Below, in pieces: positions 48,820 to 59,571 of a DNA stretch of 64,000 bases. Position 1 is the first letter of the stretch; every line of letters begins with the position of its first letter. A program made the position numbers and the translations under genes. The notes under the pieces are model-generated. The model ran no database searches. It saw only the letters and a list, made by a program, of their open reading frames with translations, and was not told the origin of the DNA. This DNA comes from Candidatus Chlamydia corallus (GTDB lineage: Bacteria > Chlamydiota > Chlamydiia > Chlamydiales > Chlamydiaceae), in assembly GCF_002817655.1 (NCBI RefSeq), contig NZ_NWQK01000001.1, positions 372,001 to 436,000 on the forward strand, given 5' to 3'.

Positions 48820-49392
48820 CTATTTAGAAACTCGAGATTCATAGCTCCCCGTACGAGTATCCACTTTGACCAATTCCCCCTCATCAATAAAGATAGGGAC
48901 CATAATCTTAGCTCCTGTATTTGTCACAGCGGGCTTTAAAACACGTCCTGATGCTGTATCTCCACGAACTCCTGGAGCTGTTTGTGCAATGCTAAGCTCC
49001 ATAAAAATCGGAGGCTCTACAGCAACCACATCACCGTTATACAAAACTAGGGTATAGATAACATCTTCTAACAACCATTGTCTGATATTCTCAAGTTTAT
49101 CCCAGAACACGACTTCTTGTTCAAAAGTCTCGTCATCCATAAACGTTGCCCCTTCTTGATCAGTATAGAGAAGACGCATGGAGTGCTCTCGGATATCCGC
49201 AATCTCTACGGATTCTCCAGACTTATAGGTCCGTTCAATCACTCTGCCAGTTAAAAAATTTTTCACTTTGATTCTATTAAAAGCTTGACCCTTCCCTGGT
49301 TTTACAAAATCATTTTGTAAAATCAGGTATGGCTGACCATCAATTTGGATTCTTAATCCCACACGGAATTCACTAGTACTTACACGAACCAT
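48820..49392 (-). CDS. efp: Elongation factor P
   Basis: Helps ribosomes through polyproline stretches. The 190-residue protein has the three beta-barrel domains of EF-P. The tip loop is VKPGKGQAF, with Lys34 at the position that EpmA modifies in E. coli. The C-terminal GDTASGRVLKPAVTNTGAKI is the family signature. Chlamydiae carry, as I recall, two EF-P copies; this is the CT752-type copy. Confidence 0.94.
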   Translation of the reverse strand: MVRVSTSEFRVGLRIQIDGQPYLILQNDFVKPGKGQAFNRIKVKNFLTGRVIERTYKSGESVEIADIREHSMRLLYTDQEGATFMDDETFEQEVVFWDKLENIRQWLLEDVIYTLVLYNGDVVAVEPPIFMELSIAQTAPGVRGDTASGRVLKPAVTNTGAKIMVPIFIDEGELVKVDTRTGSYESRVSK

Positions 49393-49613
49393 AAAGCAAT
49401 CTGTTTCCTAATTTTCTTCGATTTATGTTATCGAGCTTTTTCTCCTTTGTCCAGAAGAATATATATATCAAGAATAGAGGGAACCTGCTTCTATACAAAG
49501 GACAGCAGCTACCCGCTATCAAGATTGCAACTCCCTATTTCTAAGATTTTTTTAATGACCGAGAAACAATAAGAATGCTAAGAATCTAAAAAAAGCAGCT
49601 TAAAGGAGAGGGC

Positions 49614-50495
49614 GTGCCCAAACTTAATTCCGAATGCAAAATTGCTCAAGATATGTTAGAGCGTTATTCTGGCTCTAGCGTGAAGCAATTTTGTCCTTAT
49701 CTCTTACTCACAAACTTTTCTTACTACATCCAAACCTTTGCGAAAATACATGGAGTTCCCGTCTTTGAAGGTTCTATGTTCTCTGCTGCCCATGCTCCTC
49801 ACATCAAAACTTCAATTTTAGATTTTAAACCAGGGTCTCCAGGAGCTGCATTAACTATAGACTTATGTGCTTTTCTTCCTTGTATGAAGGCGGGGCTAAT
49901 GTTAGGAATGTGTGGAGGATTGCGCTCTCATTATCAAGTTGGCGATTACTTTGTTCCTATGGCTAGTATACGTGGGGAGGGAACTTCTGATGCCTATTTT
50001 CCTCCTGAAGTTCCTGCTCTTGCAAATTTTATTGTACAGAAAGCAATAACTGAAGTTTTAGAAGATAAGAAGGTAAATTACCATATTGGTATTACCCATA
50101 CGACGAACATTCGCTTTTGGGAATTTAACAAAAAATTTAGACAAAAACTCTACGAAACTAAAGCTCAATCCGCAGAAATGGAATGCGCAACACTTTTTGC
50201 TGCGGGATACCGCAGAAATCTGCCTATTGGAGCGTTATTATTGATTTCAGATCTTCCCCTAAGGAAGGGGGGGATCAAAACAAAATCGAGTGGCAATCAC
50301 GTCTTTAATACCTATACGAAAGACCACATCATAACAGGTCAAGAAGTCATAGAAAATCTTGAAAAAATCATGCAAAAACGCGCTGCTTCTGGACATAAGA
50401 AAGGTCTGCCTTATCAAGGGCTTCCTCATATGGAAATTGGAGAAGCCGATGACACTATGGCTAGAGGATCTGGAGCCTCTGACCATGACTATTGA
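49614..50495 (+). CDS. amn: AMP nucleosidase, short form
   Basis: Predicted to cleave AMP to adenine and ribose 5-phosphate. The 293-residue protein corresponds to the catalytic C-terminal part of E. coli Amn (484 residues) and lacks most of its N-terminal regulatory domain. The nucleoside-phosphorylase fold is visible in GLMLGMCGGLRSHYQVGDYFVP, the purine-site AEMECATLFAAGYR, and LLISDLPL. It starts with GTG after GGAGAGG. The C-terminal Gly/Asp-rich tail is not part of the fold. Other nucleosidase substrates are possible. It overlaps the convergent transketolase by seven bases. Confidence 0.8.
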   Translation: MPKLNSECKIAQDMLERYSGSSVKQFCPYLLLTNFSYYIQTFAKIHGVPVFEGSMFSAAHAPHIKTSILDFKPGSPGAALTIDLCAFLPCMKAGLMLGMCGGLRSHYQVGDYFVPMASIRGEGTSDAYFPPEVPALANFIVQKAITEVLEDKKVNYHIGITHTTNIRFWEFNKKFRQKLYETKAQSAEMECATLFAAGYRRNLPIGALLLISDLPLRKGGIKTKSSGNHVFNTYTKDHIITGQEVIENLEKIMQKRAASGHKKGLPYQGLPHMEIGEADDTMARGSGASDHDY

Positions 50496-52486
50496 GAGAG
50501 AATTCTCTGAAGAATTTGCTCTGTAGTAAATCCGCATTCTTCAGAAACATCATCAGGAGCTCCTGAGTATCCGAATCTATCCATAGCAATAGCTAAACCT
50601 TCGGATCCGATATACTTATACCACCCCAAAGCAGATCCTGCCTCTATAGAGACACGAATTCCAAGATCCCCACCCACAATACTCTGCTTGTAGTCTACAT
50701 CTTGAGCTTCAAAAAGCTCCCAACACGGGAAGGAAATCACTCGCACTTGCTTATCTAAGTGTTCTAGTTCTTTAGCTACAGAAAGAGCCAAAGAAACTTC
50801 AGATCCTGTGGCAAAGAGAGTATAGTCAGGTTTTTCTCCAGACTCTTTTAAGACAATATAAGCACCACGGCCTACACCATCTTTAAAAGGCCGGTGCGCA
50901 GCAGATAATGTGGGCAATGCTTGTCGCGACAATACAATGACTGTAGGGCCTGAGTGCTTTAATGCTGCAATCCACGCTCCTTTAACTTCATTAGCATCAG
51001 CAGGACGTATTACATATAATCCAGGGATAGCGCGCAAAGACATCAATTGTTCCACAGGCTGGTGTGTAGGTCCGTCTTCTCCAACAAATATAGAATCATG
51101 AGTCAATTGGTAAATGACTGGCAATTTAGAGAGTGCTGCTAAACGAATAGCGTTACGCATATAGTCAGAAAACACTAAAAATGTTCCACCAAAAGGATGA
51201 AACACCTGGCTGTAAGCGAGTCCGTTCATAATTGTCGCCATACCAAACTCACGAACACCGTATTTAATGTTTCTTCCAGAGAAATCATACGTATGGATTA
51301 CTTTTTCATTTGCAATCCAAGTACCGTCTGAACTCGAAAGATCTGCAGACCCACCAATCAAATAGGGAATGTGCTGCACTAGTACTTGTATCAGTTTATT
51401 TGAAGCAGCGCGGCCAGCTATAGAGTCTGGCATTTCTACACTTTGCACAACGGATTCTAGGTTTTTGGGCAACTTATGAGAGGTCAACTTAAGAAATTCT
51501 TCGTACAATTCTGGAAACTGTTTGGACCAAACACGAACTTCATCAAGCCATTGCTCCTGTGCTTTTCGATCTTCTTGTATTTTATGAGAAAAGAAGTTCT
51601 TTACCGCAGGAGGAACAAAAAATTTCTCTTCAGGAAGATGCCAAAACTGTTTTGTTGCGCTTGTCCCTTCAATTCCTAAAGGAGAACCGTGGGCTTTATT
51701 TGTCCCTTCCTTGGGCGAACCGTGACCAATAATCGTATGGGCAATGACGAGTACAGGACGTTCTTGACCATGTTTGATGCTCGAAAAAGTCTCATGAATA
51801 TGGACAAAGTCATACCCGTCAATTTGATATACATCCCAGCCATAAGCTTCAAAACGTTTTTTTGTATCCTCGACACTCGTTTCATTAAGATATCCATCAA
51901 GAACAACGTTATTGTAATCATAGATAACAACAAGATTATTTAAATTTAAAGAGCCTGCGAAACTACAAACTTCATGGCTAACTCCTTCCATAAAGCAGCC
52001 GTCCCCTGCCAAGCAATAGATCTTGCCATTAAAAATATTGTGTCCAGGACGATTAAATCGAGATTCTAGCATTTTCATGGACAAAGCCATGCCTACCGCA
52101 TTACCTAATCCTTGTCCTAAAGGACCTGTTGTTGCCTCGACTCCTACAGTTTCACCGTACTCGGGATGTCCTGGAGTTCGAGAATGAAGCTGCCGAAATT
52201 CCTGAAGATCCTCTAAGGAAACATCGAATCCAGAAAGATGTAAACAAGAGTAGAGAAGAGCCGATCCATGGCCTGCGGACAAGACAAACCGATCTCTATT
52301 GATCCAATGAGGATCACGTGGATTTTGCCTCAGTACATAGCTATATAGATAAGCGGCAAGTTCTGCACATCCTAAGGGAAGTCCTGGATGACCAGAAGAG
52401 GCTTTCTGAATCGATTCAATACTAAGTTGTTTGATGGCCCCAGCGATTTTTCCTAAAATACCAATATCTAATTCTTTATTGATCAT
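50489..52486 (-). CDS. tkt: Transketolase
   Basis: Thiamine-diphosphate enzyme of the pentose phosphate pathway, moving two-carbon units between sugar phosphates. The 665-residue protein has the substrate His in SAGHGSAL, the ThDP/Mg motif beginning GDGCFMEGVSHE and ending in YDYNNV, HGSPLG, and the second-domain catalytic Glu in VREFGMATI with EDGPTHQPVEQL. Chlamydiae lack a complete oxidative branch elsewhere only in part, so this serves ribose and glycolytic intermediates. Divergent from alaS. Confidence 0.96.
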   Translation of the reverse strand: MINKELDIGILGKIAGAIKQLSIESIQKASSGHPGLPLGCAELAAYLYSYVLRQNPRDPHWINRDRFVLSAGHGSALLYSCLHLSGFDVSLEDLQEFRQLHSRTPGHPEYGETVGVEATTGPLGQGLGNAVGMALSMKMLESRFNRPGHNIFNGKIYCLAGDGCFMEGVSHEVCSFAGSLNLNNLVVIYDYNNVVLDGYLNETSVEDTKKRFEAYGWDVYQIDGYDFVHIHETFSSIKHGQERPVLVIAHTIIGHGSPKEGTNKAHGSPLGIEGTSATKQFWHLPEEKFFVPPAVKNFFSHKIQEDRKAQEQWLDEVRVWSKQFPELYEEFLKLTSHKLPKNLESVVQSVEMPDSIAGRAASNKLIQVLVQHIPYLIGGSADLSSSDGTWIANEKVIHTYDFSGRNIKYGVREFGMATIMNGLAYSQVFHPFGGTFLVFSDYMRNAIRLAALSKLPVIYQLTHDSIFVGEDGPTHQPVEQLMSLRAIPGLYVIRPADANEVKGAWIAALKHSGPTVIVLSRQALPTLSAAHRPFKDGVGRGAYIVLKESGEKPDYTLFATGSEVSLALSVAKELEHLDKQVRVISFPCWELFEAQDVDYKQSIVGGDLGIRVSIEAGSALGWYKYIGSEGLAIAMDRFGYSGAPDDVSEECGFTTEQILQRILSQ

Positions 52487-52670
52487 AAGTAAACCTTAAA
52501 GACCTTCTATACAAAAGCACAAACTATAGGTCATCCCCAACCAAAAAGCAAGCAACTCTTACCCAGCAATTCCTGCAAAAACACATGAACTTTTGATAGC
52601 ATCTCCATGCGAACCAATGAAGTTTTTTTAACTCAAAATTAGGGATAGAGACGAAAATAAAGAACTCTCC

Positions 52671-52676
52671 TATAAT
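52671..52676 (+). promoter_or_regulatory. Putative -10 box for alaS
   Basis: A perfect TATAAT 43 bases before the chosen alaS start. No good -35 box is seen 16-18 bases upstream. It is plausible because chlamydial promoters often have weak -35 elements. Confidence 0.35.
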
Positions 52677-52718
52677 GGCAAAGAATCTGAAAAACCGCTG
52701 CCTTTGAGAGTCTTTTTC

Positions 52719-55337
52719 ATGTTAAGCAATACTATTCGCTCTAATTTTTTAAAATTTTTTGCTAACCGTCACCATACAATTCTTCCCTCCTCTCCAGTAT
52801 TTCCTCACAATGATCCCTCCCTTCTTTTTACTAATGCAGGAATGAATCAGTTTAAGGACATCTTCCTAAACAAAGAGAAGGTAAGCTACTCTCGAGCCAC
52901 AACATCACAAAAATGCATTCGTGCTGGAGGGAAACACAACGATCTAGATAATGTGGGTCATACTTCAAGACATCTCACATTCTTTGAAATGTTAGGAAAC
53001 TTTTCTTTCGGAGACTACTTTAAAGCAGAGGCTATTGCGTTTGCTTGGGAAGTATCTCTATCTGTTTTTAATTTTAATCCCGAAGGACTTTACGCTACAG
53101 TGCACGAAAAAGACGATGAAGCATTTGCTCTTTGGGAAAAATATCTCCCTACAGATCGTATTTTCCGTCTTACAGATAAGGATAATTTCTGGAGCATGGC
53201 GAACACAGGCCCCTGTGGCTATTGTTCGGAGCTTTTCTTTGACCGCGGCCCCAGTTTTGGGAAAGCCTCTTCTCCCCTTGAAGATACTGAAGGAGAGCGT
53301 TTCCTCGAATATTGGAATTTAGTCTTCATGGAATTTAATCGCACTAGCGAAGGCTCTTTACTTGCTTTACCTAATAAACACGTCGATACAGGAGCTGGTC
53401 TAGAGAGGCTTGTCTCTTTAATTGCTGGGACTCACACTGTTTTTGAAGCTGATGTATTGCGAGAGTTAATTGCAAAGACAGAGGAGCTATCTGGAAAAGT
53501 ATATCATCCTGATGATAGTGGTGCGGCTTTCCGGGTGATTGCAGATCACGTACGTTCTTTATCTTTTGCTATTGCTGATGGTCTCCTGCCAGGTAATACC
53601 GAGCGAGGCTATGTGCTAAGGAAAATTTTAAGAAGATCCGTAAACTACGGACGACGTTTAGGTTTTCATAATCCTTTCTTGGCAGAAATTGTTCCTTCAT
53701 TAGTAGATGCTATGGGAGAGGCATACCCAGAATTAAAGAATTCACTATCTCAAATTCAAAAAGCACTTACTTTAGAAGAAGAAAGTTTTTTTAAAACCCT
53801 GGACCGTGGAGGGAACCTTTTACAACAAGTTTTGAAAAGTTCCTCCTCTTTGTCCTCTATTTCAGGCGAAGATGCTTTTAAGCTCAAAGATACCTATGGC
53901 ATGCCTATTGATGAGATTTCTTTGTTAGCTAAAGACTACAATTATAGTATCGACATGGATACATTCCATAAGTTAGAACAAGAAGCTAAGGAACGTTCTA
54001 GAAAAAATATTGCTAAATCAGAAGGAATTTCTGGATCTATTTACAGTGAATTAAATTTAGCTTCGGAATTTATAGGATATGATAACCTCTCTTGTGATAC
54101 GTTTATCGAAGCAATCGTTTTTAAAGATCACCTAGTTTCTTCTCTTCAGGAGAAAGAAGAGGGTGCAATTATATTAAAAGTTTCTCCTTTTTATGCAGAA
54201 AAAGGCGGTCAGATTGGGGATTCTGGTGAGATCTTTTGTAGTGAAGGGACTTTTATTGTTACCCACACAACGTCTCCTAAAGCTGGTTTAATCGTACATC
54301 ACGGGAAAATTTCCCAAGGAATTTTAACTGTAGAGGCTGCGGTTACTGCTCAAGTAGATTGTTCTCGTAGGAAGAAGATTGCGAACAATCACACTGCCTG
54401 TCACCTATTACACAAAGCTTTAGAAATGACTTTAGGTGATCACATTCGTCAAGCAGGCTCCTATGTTGACGATACAAAAATCCGTTTAGATTTTACCCAC
54501 CCTCAGGCAATCTCACCTGAAGATCTTTTCTCTATTGAAACTCTGGTCAACGAAAGTATCCGAGAGAATCATCCTGTAAATATTCGTGAATCTCTCTATT
54601 CTGATGTGATGGGATCCTCAGAAATCAAACAGTTCTTTGGAGATAAGTATAGTGATGTTGTCCGAGTAATTTCTGCAGGGCAATCTCACGAACTTTGTGG
54701 AGGCACTCATGCGGAAGCTACAGGAGATATCGGGTTCTTCCGTATTGTCAAAGAACATGCTATAGCGATGGGGATTCGACGTATCGAAGCTGTCACTGGG
54801 GAGGAAGCTGAGGCAATGGTACACCAACAAAGCGAAATACTAGAAGAGATTGCTCTACTATTACAAGTTCCTAGGGATCAGATTTTACCAAGGCTCACGG
54901 CAACTTTAGATGAGCGCAAACAACAAGAAAAACTGTTAACTGAGTTAGAAAACAGTCTTATTCAGACAAAATTAGATAAGTTAATCAACGGTTGTCATCA
55001 ACGAGAGGGAATCACCTATCTCGTTCATCATCTAGCAGAAAATGAGAATCATCGTTTGCAGCAGTACGCACAATGCTTACATCAAAGGATTCCGAAAAAA
55101 TTAGTTTCTCTATGGACAACAGAGAAAAATGGAAAATATATTATACTATCCCGAGTCTCTGACGACCTCATCACACAAGGCGTCCTTGCTCAGGATTTAT
55201 TGAAGGCCGTCCTTACTCCTTGTGGTGGCCGCTGGGGAGGAAAGGACCAATCCGCACAAGGTAGTGCTCCCTCTCTTCCAGGAACAGAAGTATTAAATGA
55301 AACTTTATGGCAATGGATTTCAACCCAATTAATTTAG
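52719..55337 (+). CDS. alaS: Alanyl-tRNA synthetase
   Basis: Class II synthetase with alanine activation, editing and C-terminal domains. The 872-residue length is typical. Visible motifs are [45 protein letters not shown], the editing-site [11 protein letters not shown] and the C-motif [16 protein letters not shown] 52719 is used; a TTG five codons upstream would also be in frame but leaves the normal family start. Its 3' end overlaps the start of mfd by 31 bases. Confidence 0.96.
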   Translation: MLSNTIRSNFLKFFANRHHTILPSSPVFPHNDPSLLFTNAGMNQFKDIFLNKEKVSYSRATTSQKCIRAGGKHNDLDNVGHTSRHLTFFEMLGNFSFGDYFKAEAIAFAWEVSLSVFNFNPEGLYATVHEKDDEAFALWEKYLPTDRIFRLTDKDNFWSMANTGPCGYCSELFFDRGPSFGKASSPLEDTEGERFLEYWNLVFMEFNRTSEGSLLALPNKHVDTGAGLERLVSLIAGTHTVFEADVLRELIAKTEELSGKVYHPDDSGAAFRVIADHVRSLSFAIADGLLPGNTERGYVLRKILRRSVNYGRRLGFHNPFLAEIVPSLVDAMGEAYPELKNSLSQIQKALTLEEESFFKTLDRGGNLLQQVLKSSSSLSSISGEDAFKLKDTYGMPIDEISLLAKDYNYSIDMDTFHKLEQEAKERSRKNIAKSEGISGSIYSELNLASEFIGYDNLSCDTFIEAIVFKDHLVSSLQEKEEGAIILKVSPFYAEKGGQIGDSGEIFCSEGTFIVTHTTSPKAGLIVHHGKISQGILTVEAAVTAQVDCSRRKKIANNHTACHLLHKALEMTLGDHIRQAGSYVDDTKIRLDFTHPQAISPEDLFSIETLVNESIRENHPVNIRESLYSDVMGSSEIKQFFGDKYSDVVRVISAGQSHELCGGTHAEATGDIGFFRIVKEHAIAMGIRRIEAVTGEEAEAMVHQQSEILEEIALLLQVPRDQILPRLTATLDERKQQEKLLTELENSLIQTKLDKLINGCHQREGITYLVHHLAENENHRLQQYAQCLHQRIPKKLVSLWTTEKNGKYIILSRVSDDLITQGVLAQDLLKAVLTPCGGRWGGKDQSAQGSAPSLPGTEVLNETLWQWISTQLI

Positions 55338-58300
55338 ATTTTTCTATTTCCAAAGAATTCAAGGAGAGAACGCTTCCTTTACTATTAGAAAATATTCATC
55401 CAGGAGCGACGGCATTCCTTGCAGCAAAGATGTTTCATGACTATCGTGCTTCTGTAGTTATGATTACGACACCTGCACGTCTCGACGATCTCTTTGAAAA
55501 TTTAAGGACATTTTTAGAAAAATCCCCTATAGAATTTCCCTCTTCTGAAATTGATCTCTCTCCAAAATTAGTGAACATAGATGCTGTAGGGAAGCGAGAC
55601 AACGTTCTTTACAACTTGAACCAGCAAGATGCTCCGATATTCTGTGTAACGACGTTAAAGGCTCTTCTAGAAAAAACCCGCTCTCCAGAAGCAACAAGCC
55701 AACAACATCTCGATCTCGCAGTTGGAGATATCTTGGATCCAGAAACAACTACAGAACTATGTAGAAATTTAGGATATTCTCAGGTAATGCTAACGAGTGA
55801 AAAGGGAGAATTTTCTTATCGCGGGGGCATCGTTGATATTTTCCCCTTATCCTCTCCCGAGCCTTTCCGAATGGAATTTTGGGGAGAGAAGATCATTTCT
55901 ATCAGATCGTATAACCCCTCAGATCAGCTATCTACGGGAAAAGTCTCAAAAATTTCTATCTCTCCAGCCTATATAGAAGAGTCTGCTCAAGGGAAGTATT
56001 CTCATTCTCTATTAGACTATTTCAAAACTTCTCCTCTATATCTCTTTGACAACCTAGAAATTTTAGAAGATGACTTTGCCGATATTTCTGGAACACTTTC
56101 TTCTCTTCCAGATAGATTTTTCCCCATTGGAAGTTTTTACGATCGCATTGCAACGTCGCATCAAGTCTATTTCTCTGAGGTTCTTTTCCCCAATGTAAAG
56201 AATCTCAAGGAAAACCGCGTTATCATCGAGGCATTTCACCGAAATATAGAAGCTCTTCGCGAATCCGTTTCTATACTATACCCCTCTCAAATTGCTGAGA
56301 GTGATGGGAATCCTTTACTCACTTTCTTACAGCATCTCCAAGAATACATGCCTCCTCATGGCAAACCATTAAAATTAGCAATCTACAGCACAAAAACTAA
56401 ATCTTTAAAAGAGGCGCGAGCTCTAGCAGAGACTGTCGCTAGTGGGGATGTTGAAATCTATGAAAAAACAGGAAATCTAACTTCGAGCTTTGCACTAGTG
56501 AACGAAGCCTTTGCAGCGATTTCCCTATCAGAGTTTGCTTCTACAAAAGTACTACGGAGGCAAAAACAACGTACTCACTTTTCGGTTACTACTGAAGAAG
56601 TTTTTGTTCCGATTCCAGGAGAAACTGTTGTCCATATCCATAACGGAATTGGAAAATTTGTAGGAGTAGAAAAAAAACCTAACCATCTCAATATTGAAAC
56701 AGATTATCTTGTTTTAGAGTATGCAGATAAAGCTCGGCTTTATGTTCCTTCAAATCAGGCATATCTAATCTCTCGCTATGTGGGAACTTCTGATAAGTCT
56801 GTCAATCTCCATCATCTAAATAGTTCGAAGTGGAGGCGGTCTCGAGATCTCACAGAAAAATCTTTGATCGTCTATGCAGAGAAGCTTTTACAGCTAGAAG
56901 CACAACGTTCCACAACTCCTGCTTTCGTTTATCCTCCTCACGGAGAATCGGTAATCAAGTTTGCCGAAACTTTTCCTTATGAAGAGACCCCTGATCAGCT
57001 AAAGGCTATCGATCAAATTTATAATGACATGATGTCTCCAAAACTCATGGATAGATTGATTTGTGGTGATGCTGGCTTTGGAAAGACTGAAGTCATTATG
57101 CGAGCTGCAGTAAAGGCCGTTTGCGACGGCCATCGGCAAGTTATTGTTATGGTTCCCACTACGATTTTAGCAACACAACACTATGAAACTTTTAAGCAAA
57201 GAATGGCAGGGTTACCGATAGAGATTGCTGTGCTTTCCCGTTTCTGCCAAGCCAAAGTGCAAAAACTCATCTTTGAAAAAGTTGCTTCAGGACAAATTGA
57301 TATTCTTATTGGGACTCATAAGCTAATTAACAAGAACCTAGAGTTTAATAATCCTGGTTTACTAGTTATTGATGAAGAACAACGCTTTGGAGTTAAAGTT
57401 AAGGATAATCTTAAAGAGCGCTATCCTAATATTGACTGTCTTACAGTATCCGCGACTCCCATTCCAAGAACATTACACATGTCTCTATCTGGAGCCCGTG
57501 ATCTCTCTGTGATTAGCATGCCTCCTTTGGATAGGTTACCTGTAAGTACTTTTGTAATGGAACATACTACCGAAACCCTGACAGCAGCTTTAAGACATGA
57601 GCTCCTTCGAGGAGGACAAGCCTATGTAATTCATAATCGCATTGAAAGCATTTATACTCTTGCCGAGACAATTCGCAATCTGATCCCTGAAGCTCGTATT
57701 GGCGTCGCTCATGGTCAGATGTGCTCTGAGGATCTCTCTAACATTTTTACGAAATTTAAAAACCAGCAAACCAATATCCTAGTTGCTACTGCATTAATAG
57801 AAAACGGTATTGATATTCCGAATGCCAATACTATTTTGATAGATCATGCCGATAAGTTTGGTATGGCGGATCTTTATCAAATGAAGGGACGTGTAGGGCG
57901 TTGGAATAAAAAAGCATACTGTTATTTTCTAGTTTCTCACTTAGACAGATTAACTGGCGAGGCAGCCAAGCGATTAGCTGCTTTAAATAAGCAAGAATAT
58001 GGGGGGGGAATGAAGATTGCTCTCCACGATTTAGAAATCCGCGGAGCAGGGAATATTCTTGGAACAGATCAATCAGGGCACATAGGAACTATAGGGTTTA
58101 ATCTGTACTGTAGGTTACTAAAAAAAGCTGTTTCAGCTTTAAAAAAACATACGTCTCCTCTACTTTTTAATGACGATGTGAAAATAGAATTTCCTTACAA
58201 TTCGCGTATTCCTGATACCTATATCGAAACTGCCTCAATGCGCATCGAATTTTACCAAAAAATCGGTAATGCTGAAAATGATGAAGAGCTTGCCGCAATA

Positions 58301-58564
58301 CAAGAAGAAATGCGAGATCGCTTTGGTCCCTTACCTCAAGAGATCTCCTGGCTTTTTGCCCTTGCCCAAGTCCGTCTATTTGCTCTACAGCACGGCATTT
58401 GCAGCATTAAGGGAACTGCTAATGCTCTGTATGTTCAAAAATGCCTTAGCAAATCTGAACAGACCAAGAAAACCCTGCCCTATGCTCTATCGCCCACTCC
58501 TGAACTTCTAACCAAAGAAGTCATTGAGTCTATAGAAAGGGGCCTCTTAATGAACGCTTCGTAA
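55307..58564 (+). CDS. mfd: Transcription-repair coupling factor Mfd
   Basis: ATP-driven translocase that removes stalled RNA polymerase and recruits UvrA. The 1,085-residue protein has an N-terminal UvrB-like homology region ([21 protein letters not shown]), a CarD-like RNAP-interaction domain at about 435-510, and RecG-type helicase motifs: Walker A GDAGFGKT at 587-594, [15 protein letters not shown], and motif [10 protein letters not shown]. About 299 C-terminal codons (from about residue 787) recur downstream at 61453. It begins in the alaS tail and is followed by hemE after 11 bases. Confidence 0.96.
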   Translation: MAMDFNPINLDFSISKEFKERTLPLLLENIHPGATAFLAAKMFHDYRASVVMITTPARLDDLFENLRTFLEKSPIEFPSSEIDLSPKLVNIDAVGKRDNVLYNLNQQDAPIFCVTTLKALLEKTRSPEATSQQHLDLAVGDILDPETTTELCRNLGYSQVMLTSEKGEFSYRGGIVDIFPLSSPEPFRMEFWGEKIISIRSYNPSDQLSTGKVSKISISPAYIEESAQGKYSHSLLDYFKTSPLYLFDNLEILEDDFADISGTLSSLPDRFFPIGSFYDRIATSHQVYFSEVLFPNVKNLKENRVIIEAFHRNIEALRESVSILYPSQIAESDGNPLLTFLQHLQEYMPPHGKPLKLAIYSTKTKSLKEARALAETVASGDVEIYEKTGNLTSSFALVNEAFAAISLSEFASTKVLRRQKQRTHFSVTTEEVFVPIPGETVVHIHNGIGKFVGVEKKPNHLNIETDYLVLEYADKARLYVPSNQAYLISRYVGTSDKSVNLHHLNSSKWRRSRDLTEKSLIVYAEKLLQLEAQRSTTPAFVYPPHGESVIKFAETFPYEETPDQLKAIDQIYNDMMSPKLMDRLICGDAGFGKTEVIMRAAVKAVCDGHRQVIVMVPTTILATQHYETFKQRMAGLPIEIAVLSRFCQAKVQKLIFEKVASGQIDILIGTHKLINKNLEFNNPGLLVIDEEQRFGVKVKDNLKERYPNIDCLTVSATPIPRTLHMSLSGARDLSVISMPPLDRLPVSTFVMEHTTETLTAALRHELLRGGQAYVIHNRIESIYTLAETIRNLIPEARIGVAHGQMCSEDLSNIFTKFKNQQTNILVATALIENGIDIPNANTILIDHADKFGMADLYQMKGRVGRWNKKAYCYFLVSHLDRLTGEAAKRLAALNKQEYGGGMKIALHDLEIRGAGNILGTDQSGHIGTIGFNLYCRLLKKAVSALKKHTSPLLFNDDVKIEFPYNSRIPDTYIETASMRIEFYQKIGNAENDEELAAIQEEMRDRFGPLPQEISWLFALAQVRLFALQHGICSIKGTANALYVQKCLSKSEQTKKTLPYALSPTPELLTKEVIESIERGLLMNAS

Positions 58565-58575
58565 TTAGGACATCT

Positions 58576-59571
58576 ATGTCTGCTTTTTTTGATCTTTTAA
58601 AATCTAAAAGTGCCTCACATCCTCCCATATGGCTTTTACGACAGGTGGGAAGGTATATGCCTCCATACCAAGAATTAAAAGGATCCCAATCCTTAAAGAC
58701 TTTTTTTCATAATACGGAGGCAATTGTAGAGACTACGCTTTTAGGGCCTTCTTTGCTCAATGTAGATGCTGCTATTCTCTTTGCTGATATTCTATCGATC
58801 TTGGATGGTTTTGGCGTGACTTACGACTTTTCTCCTGGTCCCCGCATACAATTTTCTCCAGAGCAACCTTTCACCTTTACTTCCGATCCACAAACTACTT
58901 TCTGCTATCTTTTGGATGCTATTAGAAGTCTCACTAAAAAACTTTCTGTCCCTCTTATTGTTTTTGCAGCATCTCCCTTTACGCTAGCCAGCTATCTAAT
59001 CGATGGAGGTGCTTCCAAAGATTTCTCTAAGACAATGTCTTTTTTATATAGTTATCCCAAAAAATTCGATGAGCTACTCTCTAAAATCATTGAAGGGACT
59101 GAGATTTACCTAAAAACACAAATCGATGCAGGAGCTGTTGCTGTACAGCTTTTTGAATCTTCCAGTCTGCGTCTTCCTTCAGCATTATTTACACGCTATG
59201 TGACAGAACCAAATCGTACCCTAATAGCAAAACTTAAAGAGCACTCTATTCCCGTGAGTTTATTTTGCCGTTGTTTTGAAGAAAATTTCTACACTCTCAA
59301 AGCCACTCAAGCTGATACCCTCCACCCAGATTATCATGTAGACCTTCATCGCATTCAAAAAAATCCCATTCCTATGCCTTCTCTACAAGGAAATATGGAT
59401 CCAGCACTATTTTTATTGCCCCAAGAAAAATTATTAAACTATGTAGAAAATTTCCTTGTTCCTTTAAGAACATTTCCTAACTTCATTTTTAATTCTGGAC
59501 ATGGGATTCTTCCTGAAACACCTTTAGAAAACGTCCAGTTGGTAGTTTCTTATGTTCAATGTCAACTTTAA
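58576..59571 (+). CDS. hemE: Uroporphyrinogen decarboxylase, copy 1
   Basis: Removes four carboxyl groups from uroporphyrinogen III to give coproporphyrinogen III. The 331-residue protein has the N-terminal signature PIWLLRQVGRYMPPYQEL with catalytic arginines, FADIL with the key Asp, and FNSGHGILPETP near the C-terminus. It lies in the order mfd-hemE-hemN-hemG. An apparently identical copy lies at 62363-63358. The hemN start overlaps its end by 20 bases. Confidence 0.95.
   Translation: MSAFFDLLKSKSASHPPIWLLRQVGRYMPPYQELKGSQSLKTFFHNTEAIVETTLLGPSLLNVDAAILFADILSILDGFGVTYDFSPGPRIQFSPEQPFTFTSDPQTTFCYLLDAIRSLTKKLSVPLIVFAASPFTLASYLIDGGASKDFSKTMSFLYSYPKKFDELLSKIIEGTEIYLKTQIDAGAVAVQLFESSSLRLPSALFTRYVTEPNRTLIAKLKEHSIPVSLFCRCFEENFYTLKATQADTLHPDYHVDLHRIQKNPIPMPSLQGNMDPALFLLPQEKLLNYVENFLVPLRTFPNFIFNSGHGILPETPLENVQLVVSYVQCQL

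Noticed and set aside
58269-58511. 80-codon ORF inside mfd, repeated at 62056-62298
   Set aside because: It lies wholly within mfd in another frame; its presence twice only reflects the duplication.
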